From Paenibacillus sp. FSL H7-0331 (lineage in GTDB: Bacteria > Bacillota > Bacilli > Paenibacillales > NBRC-103111), in the NCBI RefSeq assembly GCF_001956045.1, contig NZ_MRTH01000042.1, positions 1 to 62,819 on the forward strand: 62,819 nt of DNA, given 5' to 3'. Positions 26,443 to 36,075 of this stretch are shown here, piece after piece (within the stretch, counting starts at the first letter, position 1; every line of letters starts with the position of its first letter). The translations under genes and the position numbers were made by a program. Below the pieces are notes generated by a model. That model saw only the letters and a program-made list of their open reading frames with translations. It did not search any database and was not told where the DNA came from.

Positions 26443-27528
26443 ATGAAGGAGCAAAGTATTCCTTATCGTCGGTTGTTCAATCTGCGTATCAATGCGGGAA
26501 GGCTCGATAAGCCTGAACAAGTCGTCAAGCAGCTCGGTGCTATGCAGGCACAGGATTACCATCAAGCCCTGTGGGCAATAGGTTTGCGGATGCAAGCATC
26601 AACCGCGGCGGATATCGAACAAGCCATCGCAGACCGCAAGATCATCCAGACTTGGCCAATGCGCGGAACGATCCATTTTGTATCTCCTAATGATGTGAGA
26701 TGGTTGTTGAAGCTTTCGGCTGCCCGTACATTGGCACAGGATAACCGAAGACTGGAACAATTGGAGCTTAATCTGGAGATCATTGAACGCAGTAAGCAGA
26801 TTATGTATGACGCCTTACAGGGCAATAAGCAGATATCCCGGCCCCTTCTCATGCAACTGCTGGAGGAAGCAGGGATCAGTACGAACAATCAGCGGGGGTA
26901 TCATCTCCTCTGGTATATCGCACAGTCTGGTCATATTTGTATGGGGCCGAGGGAAGGCAAGCAGCAAACTTTCGTATGGCTGGATGAGTGGGTGCCCAAA
27001 TCCAAGGAATTATCGATGAGCGAAGCGCTTGCCGCGCTTGCAGAAAGATATTTTACGAGTCATGGGCCTGCAACCGTGTATGATTTTGCCTGGTGGGCTG
27101 GAATTACGCTCTCCGCTGCTCGTCAGGGAGTCGAAGCTGTGCAGTCCCGTCTGGTGTCGGAGAAGGTAAACAATCAGGTATATTGGGAAGGCCAACATAT
27201 CCAAACAAGAATTACCGATTCTGAATCAACTGTTTATCTGCTACCAGGATTTGACGAGCATCTGCTCGGCTACAAGGACCGCAGTGCGGTGCTGCAAGCC
27301 GAAGATGCTCAACATATTGTACCTGGAAATAATGGTGTATTCAGATCGACCATCGTCATTGATGGTCAAGTCGCGGGCATATGGAAACGTACAATCAAGA
27401 AGAAAGGTATTGATATCGAGTTCCATTTATTTGCGCATCATCAAGACAGGGAAGAGGGCATCCTGGAAACTGCTCGTCGATACTGTGGGTTTATGGGACT
27501 ACCTTTAGCTTCGACATCATTTACATAA
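26443..27528 (+). CDS. AlkZ/YcaQ-like winged-helix DNA glycosylase
   Basis: A 361-residue protein of the HTH_42 (AlkZ-like) family, three winged helices in a C-shape. The first domain carries Q-A-Q (Gln35 and Gln37) in M-Q-A-Q-D, the position and spacing of the Q-x-Q catalytic pair of the Streptomyces AlkZ type; the YcaQ/AlkX branch has Q-x-D instead. W-P-M-R-G-T-I-H and L-L-P-G-F-D-E-H are also conserved. AlkZ proteins excise bulky alkyl adducts or unhook crosslinks made by genotoxic natural products, often as self-resistance. No biosynthetic cluster is visible here, so a general repair role is more likely. Function is inferred from the motif. Confidence 0.82.
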   Translation: MKEQSIPYRRLFNLRINAGRLDKPEQVVKQLGAMQAQDYHQALWAIGLRMQASTAADIEQAIADRKIIQTWPMRGTIHFVSPNDVRWLLKLSAARTLAQDNRRLEQLELNLEIIERSKQIMYDALQGNKQISRPLLMQLLEEAGISTNNQRGYHLLWYIAQSGHICMGPREGKQQTFVWLDEWVPKSKELSMSEALAALAERYFTSHGPATVYDFAWWAGITLSAARQGVEAVQSRLVSEKVNNQVYWEGQHIQTRITDSESTVYLLPGFDEHLLGYKDRSAVLQAEDAQHIVPGNNGVFRSTIVIDGQVAGIWKRTIKKKGIDIEFHLFAHHQDREEGILETARRYCGFMGLPLASTSFT

Positions 27529-27531
27529 GCA

Positions 27532-30465
27532 TCACCAAGCTTGCCGAAGCGCGAACAAATCATGAAGCTCCTCATTCGATAGCTCTGTAATCCAGCTTTC
27601 TGAGGTGGAGATTACGTTCTCGCTTAAGCTCATCTTGCTTTCCAGCATCTCGTCGATCTTCTCCTCAAGCGTGCCCAGTGAAATGAACTTATGCACCTGT
27701 ACGTTTCGCTTCTGTCCCATCCGATAGGCTCGATCCGTAGCTTGGTTCTCGACAGCAGGGTTCCACCAGCGATCGTAATGGAACACGTGGTTAGCTGCCG
27801 TCAGGTTGAGTCCGACACCTCCCGCCTTCAAGGACAGAACAAAGATACCCGGACCTGTTCCGTCTGCAGCCTGGAACGCGTCAATCATTTTATCGCGTTC
27901 CGCTTTGGGTGTGCTGCCGTTCAAGTACAGCACGGGCTCGTTCTGCTGAGCCTGCAGTACGTCGGCCAGCATACGGCCCATGCCTACGTATTGGGTGAAG
28001 ATCAAGCAGGAATCACCCTCATCCCTGAGCTCGCTAACCATCGCTGCAATCCTTTCCAGTTTCGCTGATCGCGTGATGTACGCTTCACGGTATTCATCAA
28101 GTATAAAAGCTTCTCCCGATGGCGCAGCTTCCTTTAGCAGCAGCATGGGGTGGTCGCATAGCTGCTTAAGCTGGGTCAAGACGGCGAGGATGGCTCCTTT
28201 TCGCTCAATGCCCTCCAGATTCTTCATACGTTCCATAAGATCCTTGACTACACGCTCGTAGAGGGCTCCTTGCTCGGCTGTCAGGTTGATATACACCTTC
28301 ATCTCCAGCTTGTCCGGCAAATCCAGCTGTATGGCAGGATCTTTCTTTTTACGGCGCAGCATGAAGGGCTTGATAAGCTTCTGCAGCTGTGCAGTTGCCC
28401 CCTCGTCATGATGCTTTTCAATAGGATTGGCAAAGCGATGCTGAAATCCTCGCTGGTTACCCAGATAACCAGGGTTAAGGAAATCATAGATGGACCATAG
28501 CTCTGATAATCGATTCTCAATCGGCGTCCCTGTCAGCGCAATGCGATGTTGTGCCCGGAGCGAGCGAACGGCTGCCGATTGTTTATTTTGCGCATTTTTG
28601 ATGTTCTGGGCTTCGTCCAGACAGAGGGAGCTCCAGACGGTCTCACGCAGGGTTTCTTGATCCAACAGTGCAGTTGTATAAGAGGTGATGACAACGTCTG
28701 TATCTTTCAAAACGTTAGTCAGCGCTTCTCCGTTTAATCGTCCCTTCCCGTAATGAAGCCATACCTTTAATTCGGGCGCAAAACGCGCCAGCTCCTTTTG
28801 CCAATTGCCAAGAACAGAGGTTGGGCAGATGAGCAGGGAGGGGGACTCAGATTCTGTTTGGTGATGAAGTAAATAAGTAATGAATTGGACGGTTTTACCA
28901 AGTCCCATGTCATCGGCCAAACAGGCACCCAGCCCGAATTTTCTCAGAAAACTGAGCCATGTAAAGCCTTCACGCTGGTAGCCGCGAAGCTCTGCGCGCA
29001 GTCCATCAGGTATCACAAGCTCTTTTAAACTCGATGGCTGTCCTAACTGACGAAGCAGAGCCAAGAGATGCGAGTTCAATTCAACCTCCAACTGAATCCG
29101 CTTTTCTTCTTCTTCCGCATCTGCTTCAGTTGTCAGACCAAGCTCTGCTGGCTTTGCTGGTTCCGCTTCGTTTAACAGATGCAGCTGAAGGACATCCTGC
29201 AAGGATAAGCCTTCTTCCGGATTCACACTTTCCATGAGCCTACGGATTTGCTCCAGCAGAGCAGGATCTAAGTAGACCCATTCTCCGCGGAAACGGATCA
29301 GCCTTTCTTTGCGGCCAAGCAGCTCAGCGAATTCGGCTGCATCCAGGTCGGTATCGCCGATGGCAACTCGCCAGTCGAAGTCAACCAGCGCATTGAGTCC
29401 GAATAAGGACTTGCCTTTGCCGCCGGCTTCGGACGTAACCCGAGCGCGTAGGCGCGGCTTCCGCTTAGAAGCAGCCTCCCACCATCCCGGCAGCATCACA
29501 TTCCAGCCGTCATTTAGTAATTGTCGGCTGTCTACGGTCAGAAACCGCCATGCGATTTCATCGGTTAGCGGCTCAGCAAAGAACTTACCACCGATATTCA
29601 CATTTGGAAGCGCCTCGCTCAGTCGGGCTGCCCATCCGCCAGAACGTTCTTGAATATACGGGCTCCAATCGCTAGCCCATGTGCCGGAAGCCTGACCGTC
29701 TGCACCCAAGCGAATCGGTATAATCGCCGAGCCTTCGCTCTTATCCTGAAGCACCAAACGGAGCCGCCAATCGAACTGCTCGTCATCCGGTTCCAGCAGC
29801 TGTAAAGCGGGACGGAAGGGAGCCATATCCGGCTTCCAGCCAAGTGCCGCGAGCCACTCATCCTCTGTAAAAGTAGGAGCCGAGGCAGCTCCTGCCTGTG
29901 CTCCTCTAAACAGTGCGGGATAGTCCCGTCGAAGGTCGGACACGGCCGCCTCATCTGCATAGTGCTCGGTGGTGACAGCAGCAGAAAAAGCTGAGCGCAA
30001 ACCAACCATATCCTCGCCTGACAATTCCAGACTGACCAGCGTATTCCAATCAAGTTCTTTGAGGTCCTCAGATCCAGCCTCCCATGTCCACTGCAGCTTT
30101 CCACTACGGAATGAGCTGTAGCTTGGCATATAACGGCCTTCCTTGGCTTCTCTGTATAGTCGAGGTGCAGCTGCAAGCAGTTCTTGGGTGGCTTCATTCC
30201 CACCCTGCCAGCGAATAATGTCCATGAAATTCGGATCAGAGAAGAAGGGGAGCACCATTTCTGCAGGCAGGACCGTCACGGTGAGCTCACCTGCCAGCCG
30301 CAGCTCCAGCGTTGTTCCGTAGAGGGATGGCTCGTGCCAGGCAAACATAATTTTGCGGAATTTATCGCCCGGAACCTCATATCCATTCTGAAATCCCCAG
30401 AGTAAGGCATCCCCACTATCCGTTAGAATTACATGCAACGTCATCTCATACAATTGTGTACTCAT
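27532..30465 (-). CDS. SNF2-family DEAD/DEAH helicase
   Basis: A 977-residue Swi2/Snf2 ATPase. The N-terminal half (about 1-470) matches the bacterial SNF2-associated region rather than a known enzyme; the C-terminal half has motif I D-D-M-G-L-G-K-T (about 512-519), D-E-A-Q box, T-G-T-P-I-E-N motif III and the motif VI Q-A-T-D-R-A-Y-R-M-G-Q-K-R. It translocates on double-stranded DNA; substrate unknown. Its start overlaps the stop of the SWIM-domain gene, so the two are translationally coupled. The converging AlkZ-like gene ends three bases away. Confidence 0.92.
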   Translation of the reverse strand: MSTQLYEMTLHVILTDSGDALLWGFQNGYEVPGDKFRKIMFAWHEPSLYGTTLELRLAGELTVTVLPAEMVLPFFSDPNFMDIIRWQGGNEATQELLAAAPRLYREAKEGRYMPSYSSFRSGKLQWTWEAGSEDLKELDWNTLVSLELSGEDMVGLRSAFSAAVTTEHYADEAAVSDLRRDYPALFRGAQAGAASAPTFTEDEWLAALGWKPDMAPFRPALQLLEPDDEQFDWRLRLVLQDKSEGSAIIPIRLGADGQASGTWASDWSPYIQERSGGWAARLSEALPNVNIGGKFFAEPLTDEIAWRFLTVDSRQLLNDGWNVMLPGWWEAASKRKPRLRARVTSEAGGKGKSLFGLNALVDFDWRVAIGDTDLDAAEFAELLGRKERLIRFRGEWVYLDPALLEQIRRLMESVNPEEGLSLQDVLQLHLLNEAEPAKPAELGLTTEADAEEEEKRIQLEVELNSHLLALLRQLGQPSSLKELVIPDGLRAELRGYQREGFTWLSFLRKFGLGACLADDMGLGKTVQFITYLLHHQTESESPSLLICPTSVLGNWQKELARFAPELKVWLHYGKGRLNGEALTNVLKDTDVVITSYTTALLDQETLRETVWSSLCLDEAQNIKNAQNKQSAAVRSLRAQHRIALTGTPIENRLSELWSIYDFLNPGYLGNQRGFQHRFANPIEKHHDEGATAQLQKLIKPFMLRRKKKDPAIQLDLPDKLEMKVYINLTAEQGALYERVVKDLMERMKNLEGIERKGAILAVLTQLKQLCDHPMLLLKEAAPSGEAFILDEYREAYITRSAKLERIAAMVSELRDEGDSCLIFTQYVGMGRMLADVLQAQQNEPVLYLNGSTPKAERDKMIDAFQAADGTGPGIFVLSLKAGGVGLNLTAANHVFHYDRWWNPAVENQATDRAYRMGQKRNVQVHKFISLGTLEEKIDEMLESKMSLSENVISTSESWITELSNEELHDLFALRQAW

Positions 30466-32021
30466 TCCAACAGTTTTCCTTTCTTCAGTTCCTCTTGCAG
30501 CGCTCGAAGTCGGCTGTGTCGTTCCATAAATCCAGAGAAAAAGCGGTCCCAGCGTTCGGCCTGCTTCATTTTTTTGTATACTTTATCCAGTCTCTTCAGC
30601 AGCTTGACCGCTAATTTATAATCATGCCGATTTTTAAGGGAGACATAATGTTCGATGGCTTGATGATAATAGGGCAGCAGGAGAGCTGGAGCTTCCTTCT
30701 CGATTGGCTGCAGGACGCTAACCCGATGATAGAGGGGGTCTTGTCCTTTAAAAATTTGCATTTCCAGCCAAGGCTTCCATTTTCGCTGCTCGTACAGCAT
30801 TTCATCAATAATCAGGGCAGAATGGGGCAGCATTTCTTCCAGCACGGTCCACAGTTGCTTCTCGGCTTCAGGAACATGTGCGACGGCTTCCTTCCAGTAA
30901 CCCAAATAGGCATCGAGCTCCTTGGTTCTTTGGCCGTAAAAGTAAGAGGCCGTCCTTAATAACCAATCAATCAGATTGTCCCAATCGTGAGCAGCAGCAA
31001 TATGATTCAGGAAAGGCAGAAAAAGACGTGTCGGTGCTTTATTTAAAGTACCACTCGCTTCTAAAGCCGCCCATGCGTCACTAGTTCTTGATTGATACAG
31101 GTACAGGAATGCCTTGGCTGCTGAGAGAGAAGAAGAGATCGAGTCGGTTGTTTGCTGCGTTATGTCGTTTATCTCCTGCAATACCCATTGTTCCGCATCG
31201 GGATAGGGGGTTATCCAATATTTCCACAGTGCCGTATACAGGCCATAATCAAGATACTTCTGATCTGTTTCTTTGGCCAACTGCTGTCTGACATAACTTA
31301 AAGTTTGTTTAAGACGCTCTCCAGCGAGAGTGAAGTCGATTTGTGCAGACTTTTGGTGTAACCAAGCGTGAATTTCATCGTACATTCGGTACAATACAGA
31401 CGAAGTATAGTAACTTACAGTTCCTTGCGCAGTCTGCTCTTTGATTTTTCTCAGGATAAATAACTCTTGATGCAACTCAAAAAAGATCAAGTCCATCTCC
31501 GAAAAAGGAATAGCTGCCTTGCGGATATTTTGCAGCTCATACCGCAGCACGTTCGTAAAGGTTCCCTGATCGTAAGATGGTTTAACATGAGCTGTATATT
31601 GGTTCAGAAACTTATGCCAGCTATTAATATCCATGTCTGGCAGCTGCTTGAGCTGCGACTCTGGTGAGATAATCGAAGTAGCCCGCTTGAGGTGATAATT
31701 GGCATTCACAATTTGGGAAGCCGGATAACCCAGTCGGTCAGCCAGTTCCATGATAACAGCAGCCAGATGCTTGCAGGAGGTTCGGACCGGACAAGTACAT
31801 GTATTGGACAAAAACTTGTCTAAATACAGCTTAACACTGTAATCTTCCGAGCCTGTTACCCTTGCTTGTACCACACGATTCTCCGTAATAATCAGAGAAG
31901 CTACACGCTGCTGTTTAAAATAATTAAATCCTCGGCTAAGTGTCACTTCATTAAATGATTGAGCTACTTGCTCAAGCATCTTCAACCATTGCTCATCATT
32001 TAAAACAGGAAAAGAACTCAT
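30462..32021 (-). CDS. SWIM zinc-finger protein
   Basis: A 519-residue cytosolic protein with a SWIM zinc-binding motif C-T-C-P-V-R-T-S-C-K-H (Cys75, Cys77, Cys83, His85), followed by a long helical region without recognisable enzyme motifs. SWIM domains bind DNA or protein. The gene is directly upstream of the SNF2 helicase and overlaps it by four bases, the standard pairing in many Bacillales; the pair probably forms a complex. Its physiological role is not established. Confidence 0.9.
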   Translation of the reverse strand: MSSFPVLNDEQWLKMLEQVAQSFNEVTLSRGFNYFKQQRVASLIITENRVVQARVTGSEDYSVKLYLDKFLSNTCTCPVRTSCKHLAAVIMELADRLGYPASQIVNANYHLKRATSIISPESQLKQLPDMDINSWHKFLNQYTAHVKPSYDQGTFTNVLRYELQNIRKAAIPFSEMDLIFFELHQELFILRKIKEQTAQGTVSYYTSSVLYRMYDEIHAWLHQKSAQIDFTLAGERLKQTLSYVRQQLAKETDQKYLDYGLYTALWKYWITPYPDAEQWVLQEINDITQQTTDSISSSLSAAKAFLYLYQSRTSDAWAALEASGTLNKAPTRLFLPFLNHIAAAHDWDNLIDWLLRTASYFYGQRTKELDAYLGYWKEAVAHVPEAEKQLWTVLEEMLPHSALIIDEMLYEQRKWKPWLEMQIFKGQDPLYHRVSVLQPIEKEAPALLLPYYHQAIEHYVSLKNRHDYKLAVKLLKRLDKVYKKMKQAERWDRFFSGFMERHSRLRALQEELKKGKLLE

Positions 32022-32181
32022 CGCAAAGCTCCTTGCTCAAAAATAAAAGATGCTAACCACTCTATTATAAAGCGATACGAGAAGAAATACGATATTTTCA
32101 TGATTTGCGGCAAAGTAAGTTAGCGATGTAAAGGAAAAAGATGATATCATAAGTGAAATTATATATAGGTGGTGATGGTCT

Positions 32182-32661
32182 TTGTACAAATGTCGTCAAG
32201 TTATGCCAAGTGATTACTTAACAATTTGTAATTTCCCACTAAATGCTGAAGAATTATTTTATATGTATCCCCAAGCAACATTTCCACTGACAGTGGATCA
32301 GCTTGAAGCGAAATCCAATAGCAGATTAAAGCCAATGGTTCTATTGGGTGATGAGGATCGTGTCATTGGCTATGCCAACATTTATGATTTAGACGAAGGG
32401 CTGAGATGTTGGTTAGGTAACGTAATTGTATCACCGGAATTCAGAGGAAAGGGTGCCGCTGAATATTTAATACGTTCTATGATGTCCGCTGCAAGGGACG
32501 AATTACATGTGAAAGCACTACATTTGGTTTGTCATAATACGAATACAAGAGCTTTGATGTTTTACACCAAATTCAACTTCAAGCCCTATGAAATTACAAT
32601 GAGAACTAATAATCAGGGCCAGACAATTGCCGGTATCTTGATGAAGGCCGATTTAAGCTAA
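32182..32661 (+). CDS. GNAT-family N-acetyltransferase
   Basis: A 159-residue protein with the acetyl-CoA fold: motif A V-I-V-S-P-E-F-R-G-K-G-A-A (residues about 82-94) and the C-terminal N-T-N-T-R-A-L-M-F-Y. The start is TTG at 32182, with an AGGTGGTGA ribosome site just upstream; no ATG is suitably placed. It is divergent from the SWIM/SNF2 pair and followed by its own terminator. The acceptor (small amine, peptide or protein) is unknown. Confidence 0.83.
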   Translation: MYKCRQVMPSDYLTICNFPLNAEELFYMYPQATFPLTVDQLEAKSNSRLKPMVLLGDEDRVIGYANIYDLDEGLRCWLGNVIVSPEFRGKGAAEYLIRSMMSAARDELHVKALHLVCHNTNTRALMFYTKFNFKPYEITMRTNNQGQTIAGILMKADLS

Positions 32662-32684
32662 CCAGGCAGTCAGTTATGCGCAGT

Positions 32685-32725
32685 AAAAGACCGGAATCCT
32701 TTCTACAAGGTGCTTCGGTCTTTTT
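32685..32725 (+). terminator. Terminator after the GNAT gene
   Basis: AAAAGACCG / CGGTCTTTTT with a longer imperfect stem above it, then Ts. Confidence 0.82.
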
Positions 32726-32770
32726 GAATGATAAATGTACCAAGCATGCGACAGCTCTATGATAAGTCAT

Positions 32771-32836
32771 GACTGTATAACCCATGGCCCCCAATTGTCT
32801 AACACTCTCGTAACCAATACCTTTATTGGCTCCGTT
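32771..32836 (-). pseudogene. Remnant of a short-chain dehydrogenase N-terminus
   Basis: On the minus strand 22 codons read N-G-A-N-K-G-I-G-Y-E-S-V-R-Q-L-G-A-M-G-Y-T-V, the cofactor-binding start of an SDR enzyme (T-G-A-N-K-G-I-G). The flanking codons on both sides are unlike the family and the enzyme is otherwise absent, so this is a leftover fragment. Confidence 0.65.
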
Positions 32837-32949
32837 TCTCAAATGTACTACTTGGAGTATACTTAAAGTCAATAAATATTTTCATTAAAGGTGTGGAAGA
32901 TGTTGTATAATAAATAGAGGAAACTATCTTTATTCAGGAGGATTATGAC

Positions 32950-34689
32950 GTGGACCGATTTTTTAACTTCATAGAACGAATAAGATTCATAGGTTTTGTT
33001 TTATTTTTTGTATTAATAACAAGTATGCATCCTGATGCGATTTTTGCTCAGAATGTAACCACGTCGACAATATCCAGCAGTGTGGCTGCATCAACGTATG
33101 GGAACTCCGTTACCTTTACAACGTATGTAACCGATTCTGCTATCCAAGGGACTCAGCCTAGCGGTACAGTAACTTTTAAAGACGGAAGCTTAACAATGGG
33201 AACTGCGACTTTGTCCAGCACCGCACCTGCGGTAGCTACAGTGCCCAATCAGCCAGCAGTTCCTTCCGGAATGAAAGTAAGTTGTTATTCAGGACCCGAC
33301 ACCTTTACTTCAGTAGATTGCCCCGTTGTGAAGTTGGGCGATTATACCTACTGGGCATTTAGCTACAATGATAATCGTGAATCCTTGGGCATTGTTGCCT
33401 ATGACAGTTCCGGCACGGTAGTGAAGCAGTGGGAACGAGCAGGCACTCGTTATCTGTGGCAGATCACTGTGGATGCATCAGCCCAGTCGATAACCTTTTG
33501 GGGACAAGGAACTAGCAATGCTACGGTTGAATGGGGTTTTCTTGAAAATCATAGTGCTGCTGCCAGCTTCTCGACATCCACATTGGCAATAGGCACACAC
33601 ACGATTACAGCTGCTTATAGCGGAGAAGGCAATCATACTGGAAGTACATCAGGTGGGGTCCAGCATACCGTAAATCCTATTGCTACTTCGACCACCTTGA
33701 ACTCTAATGCGAACCCTTCTTCGTATGGGAATTCAGTTGATTTCATAGCCACAGTTACATCCTTGGGAGGATATCCGGCAACGGGTACGGTTACTTTTAA
33801 AGAAGGAAGTACAACACTCGGGACGGCAGCATTGGCAGGTGGAGCAGCAACGTTCTCTACCTCATCACTATCTGCTGGCACGCATGCTCCGATTACGGCC
33901 TTATATGAAGGGGACAGCTTACACTCAGGGAGCATGTCTACAGGACTCACCCAAGTTGTGAACAAGCTGATGTCGTCCACAAGCTTGACTTTCAGTAGCA
34001 ATACGTCAGCTTATGGTGATTCAGTTACCATTAATGCTCAAGTGACATCTTCGCCTGGAGGTGAACCTACGGGGATGGTTACTTTCAAGGATGGCATTAC
34101 GATACTTGGCATTGCTTCCTTATCAGGGGGACAAGCATCTATTTCGATTTCTTCATTAAGCGCTGGGAATCATTCGATAAAAGCGGAATACATGGGCGAT
34201 AGCAATTTTGTAAGCAGTGCTTCAAGCGCAGCATCCTTGGAAATTTTGTTGCGGAGCAATTCTAGTCTTAACGGACTTACACTTGATGGCATTTCTTTGG
34301 CCGAGCCTTTCCACAAAAATGTATATACCTATACAGCTGTAGTAAATAATACGGTTCATTCGGTAGCGGTAACAGCTTCATTGGAAGATAATACTGCATC
34401 TGTAAAAGTAAATGGAATTGCTGTTTCGGGAGGGCAAATGAGCAGCCCGATTGAGCTTCAGGTAGGAAGCAATATGATTAGCATTGAGGTAACGGCCCAA
34501 GACGGAACGAGCAAAAGTACATACGCGATTACCATACAGCGATCTGCAGGAGAGCGGATGGATGCTGCTCAAGCACTTACGAAAATTTCTTCCATGTATG
34601 ACAGCAATATGGATGGTAAGTTTGATGCGGATGATGTCAGAGAGATTTTACTTCTGATCGAGCCTGTTAGTATTGTGCCATTACCCTAG
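32950..34689 (+). CDS. Secreted protein with Ig-like repeats and a cadherin-like domain
   Basis: A 579-residue extracellular protein. Residues 1-34 are a signal peptide. Three Ig-like (Big_3_5-type) repeats follow, each recognisable by T-V-T-F-K-D/E-G; the first is interrupted after G-T-A-T-L-S-S by roughly 110 residues of a different domain (Y-W-A-F-S-Y-N-D-N-R is its most striking motif) and then resumes at F-S-T-S-T-L. Next comes a cadherin-like beta-sandwich (L-N-G-L-T-L-D-G) and a C-terminal EF-hand/dockerin-like loop D-S-N-M-D-G-K-F-D. The start is GTG at 32950, 8 bases after AGGAGG. Role: adhesin or surface scaffold; inferred. Confidence 0.8.
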   Translation: MDRFFNFIERIRFIGFVLFFVLITSMHPDAIFAQNVTTSTISSSVAASTYGNSVTFTTYVTDSAIQGTQPSGTVTFKDGSLTMGTATLSSTAPAVATVPNQPAVPSGMKVSCYSGPDTFTSVDCPVVKLGDYTYWAFSYNDNRESLGIVAYDSSGTVVKQWERAGTRYLWQITVDASAQSITFWGQGTSNATVEWGFLENHSAAASFSTSTLAIGTHTITAAYSGEGNHTGSTSGGVQHTVNPIATSTTLNSNANPSSYGNSVDFIATVTSLGGYPATGTVTFKEGSTTLGTAALAGGAATFSTSSLSAGTHAPITALYEGDSLHSGSMSTGLTQVVNKLMSSTSLTFSSNTSAYGDSVTINAQVTSSPGGEPTGMVTFKDGITILGIASLSGGQASISISSLSAGNHSIKAEYMGDSNFVSSASSAASLEILLRSNSSLNGLTLDGISLAEPFHKNVYTYTAVVNNTVHSVAVTASLEDNTASVKVNGIAVSGGQMSSPIELQVGSNMISIEVTAQDGTSKSTYAITIQRSAGERMDAAQALTKISSMYDSNMDGKFDADDVREILLLIEPVSIVPLP

Positions 34690-34698
34690 CTAAATGAA

Positions 34699-34726
34699 CA
34701 ACCAGCTGCTTATGCGCAGCTGGTTG
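34699..34726. terminator. Hairpin between convergent genes
   Basis: CAACCAGCTGC / GCAGCTGGTTG, an 11-pair stem lying between the Ig-repeat gene and the LLM oxidoreductase gene. No T-run, but its position between two converging genes fits a terminator. Confidence 0.6.
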
Positions 34727-34754
34727 GATAGCTCAGTACCCTAATTAAGATTGA

Positions 34755-35828
34755 TTATTCCTTTGCCGCGTTTCGGGCCAGTTCCTTACGAACGATGGGT
34801 GCAACCTTGGTTCCGAGCAGCTCGATAGCACGCATCACTTCACGGTGCGGCATCGTGCCGACATTTACATGCAGGAAAAAACGAGTAACCCCCAAATTTT
34901 TGCGCAGCAAAATAATTTTCTCAGCGACATATTCGGGATCTCCGACATAGAGCGCACCACGAAGGCTGCGTGCTTGGTCATAAGCAGCTCGGTTATAATG
35001 CTGACCCCAACCACGCTCGCGCCCGATGACGTTCATTTGAGCTTGTGTGGAAGGGAAGAACAAATCAGCTGCCTGCTCGGTTGTTTCTCCAACAAAACCG
35101 TGTGAATGTGTCGCAATCGGCAACTTTTCAGGATCGTGACCGGCGCGCGCGGCTGACTTCTTATAGAGATCAACTAACGGAGCAAAGCTCTCCGGCATTC
35201 CGCCGATGATCGCGAATGCGATAGGAAGACCGAGCATGCCTGCCCTAACAGCAGATTCTGCATTGCCGCCGCTTGCGATCCATACAGGTAGTGGGTTTTG
35301 AACAGACCGGGGATAAACACCAAGGTTATCGATGGCGGGACGATGACCACCGCGCCAGCTTACCTTTTCCGAGGCTCTGATTGCAAGTAGCAGCTCCAGC
35401 TTTTCTTCGAATAATTCATTATAATCGTCCAGACTGTATCCGAAAAGTGGAAAGGATTCTATAAACGATCCCCGACCCGCCATAATTTCAGCTCGTCCAT
35501 TAGAAATGCCATCAAGAGTAGAGAATGCTTGATAGACGCGAACCGGATCATCTGAGGACAGCACGGTAACCGCACTCGTGAGCCTAATCCGCTTCGTCAT
35601 GGCAGCTGCTGCAGCCAATACAACAGCAGGTGAGGTACCCGCATAATCGGCTCGATGATGCTCCCCAATTCCATAGACGTCCAGACCGACCTGATCGGCC
35701 AGAACGATTTCCTCAACTGCATCGCGTAGCCGAGCAGCATGGCTAATAACCTCTCCAGTAACCGGATTCGGCGTAGCCTCCAAAAATGTACTGATTCCTA
35801 TTTCCATGTTGTTGGTTAAACCTGTCAT
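34755..35828 (-). CDS. LLM-class (luciferase-like) flavin-dependent oxidoreductase
   Basis: A 357-residue flavin monooxygenase of the bacterial luciferase superfamily: I-G-I-S-T-F near the N-terminus, G-I-G-E-H-H with the conserved His pair (around residue 54), [11 protein letters not shown] and [11 protein letters not shown]. Such enzymes use FMNH2 and oxygen on small organics. An AAAGGAGG ribosome site on the minus strand supports M1 over the methionine at residue 8. Flavin reductase and substrate genes are not next to it, so the reaction is unknown. Confidence 0.9.
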   Translation of the reverse strand: MTGLTNNMEIGISTFLEATPNPVTGEVISHAARLRDAVEEIVLADQVGLDVYGIGEHHRADYAGTSPAVVLAAAAAMTKRIRLTSAVTVLSSDDPVRVYQAFSTLDGISNGRAEIMAGRGSFIESFPLFGYSLDDYNELFEEKLELLLAIRASEKVSWRGGHRPAIDNLGVYPRSVQNPLPVWIASGGNAESAVRAGMLGLPIAFAIIGGMPESFAPLVDLYKKSAARAGHDPEKLPIATHSHGFVGETTEQAADLFFPSTQAQMNVIGRERGWGQHYNRAAYDQARSLRGALYVGDPEYVAEKIILLRKNLGVTRFFLHVNVGTMPHREVMRAIELLGTKVAPIVRKELARNAAKE

Positions 35829-36004
35829 TGTGATACGCCTCCTTTAGTACTTATATTTTACTCATTTTTTTGTAGTTTCTCAAATTTAGTAAGCTGCAAT
35901 CGAGACGAGTAGAGAGGTTTTGACGAAGATTGCATCACGAATGAGCCAGAATTGTAACATTTAAGGCAGCATTTTATGTAAGAGGTTCACATATACAACC
36001 ATAA

Positions 36005-36048
36005 CCGGCGTCTTTTCCCGTCAGGTTCTGATCAGAAGAAAGCGCCGG
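36005..36048 (-). terminator. Hairpin after the HbpS-like gene
   Basis: CCGGCG(t)CTTT pairs with AAAG-CGCCGG; the loop contains a perfect TTCTGATCAGAA palindrome. No clear T-run. Likely an RNA end structure for the minus-strand gene. Confidence 0.5.
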
Positions 36049-36075
36049 CTTATGTTCAAAAACTTAATTTCCCAA

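Noticed and set aside
29619..30203. Long plus/minus-frame reading frame within the SNF2 gene
   Set aside because: It lies entirely inside the helicase gene in another frame, has no ribosome site and reads as compositional noise.
33633..34001. 122-codon minus-strand frame in the Ig-repeat gene
   Set aside because: Typical shadow frame of a repeat-rich, Thr/Ser-rich gene.
33060..34240. Ig repeats as a DNA repeat region
   Set aside because: Similarity is at the protein level between repeats; the DNA is not repetitive enough to call as a repeat.
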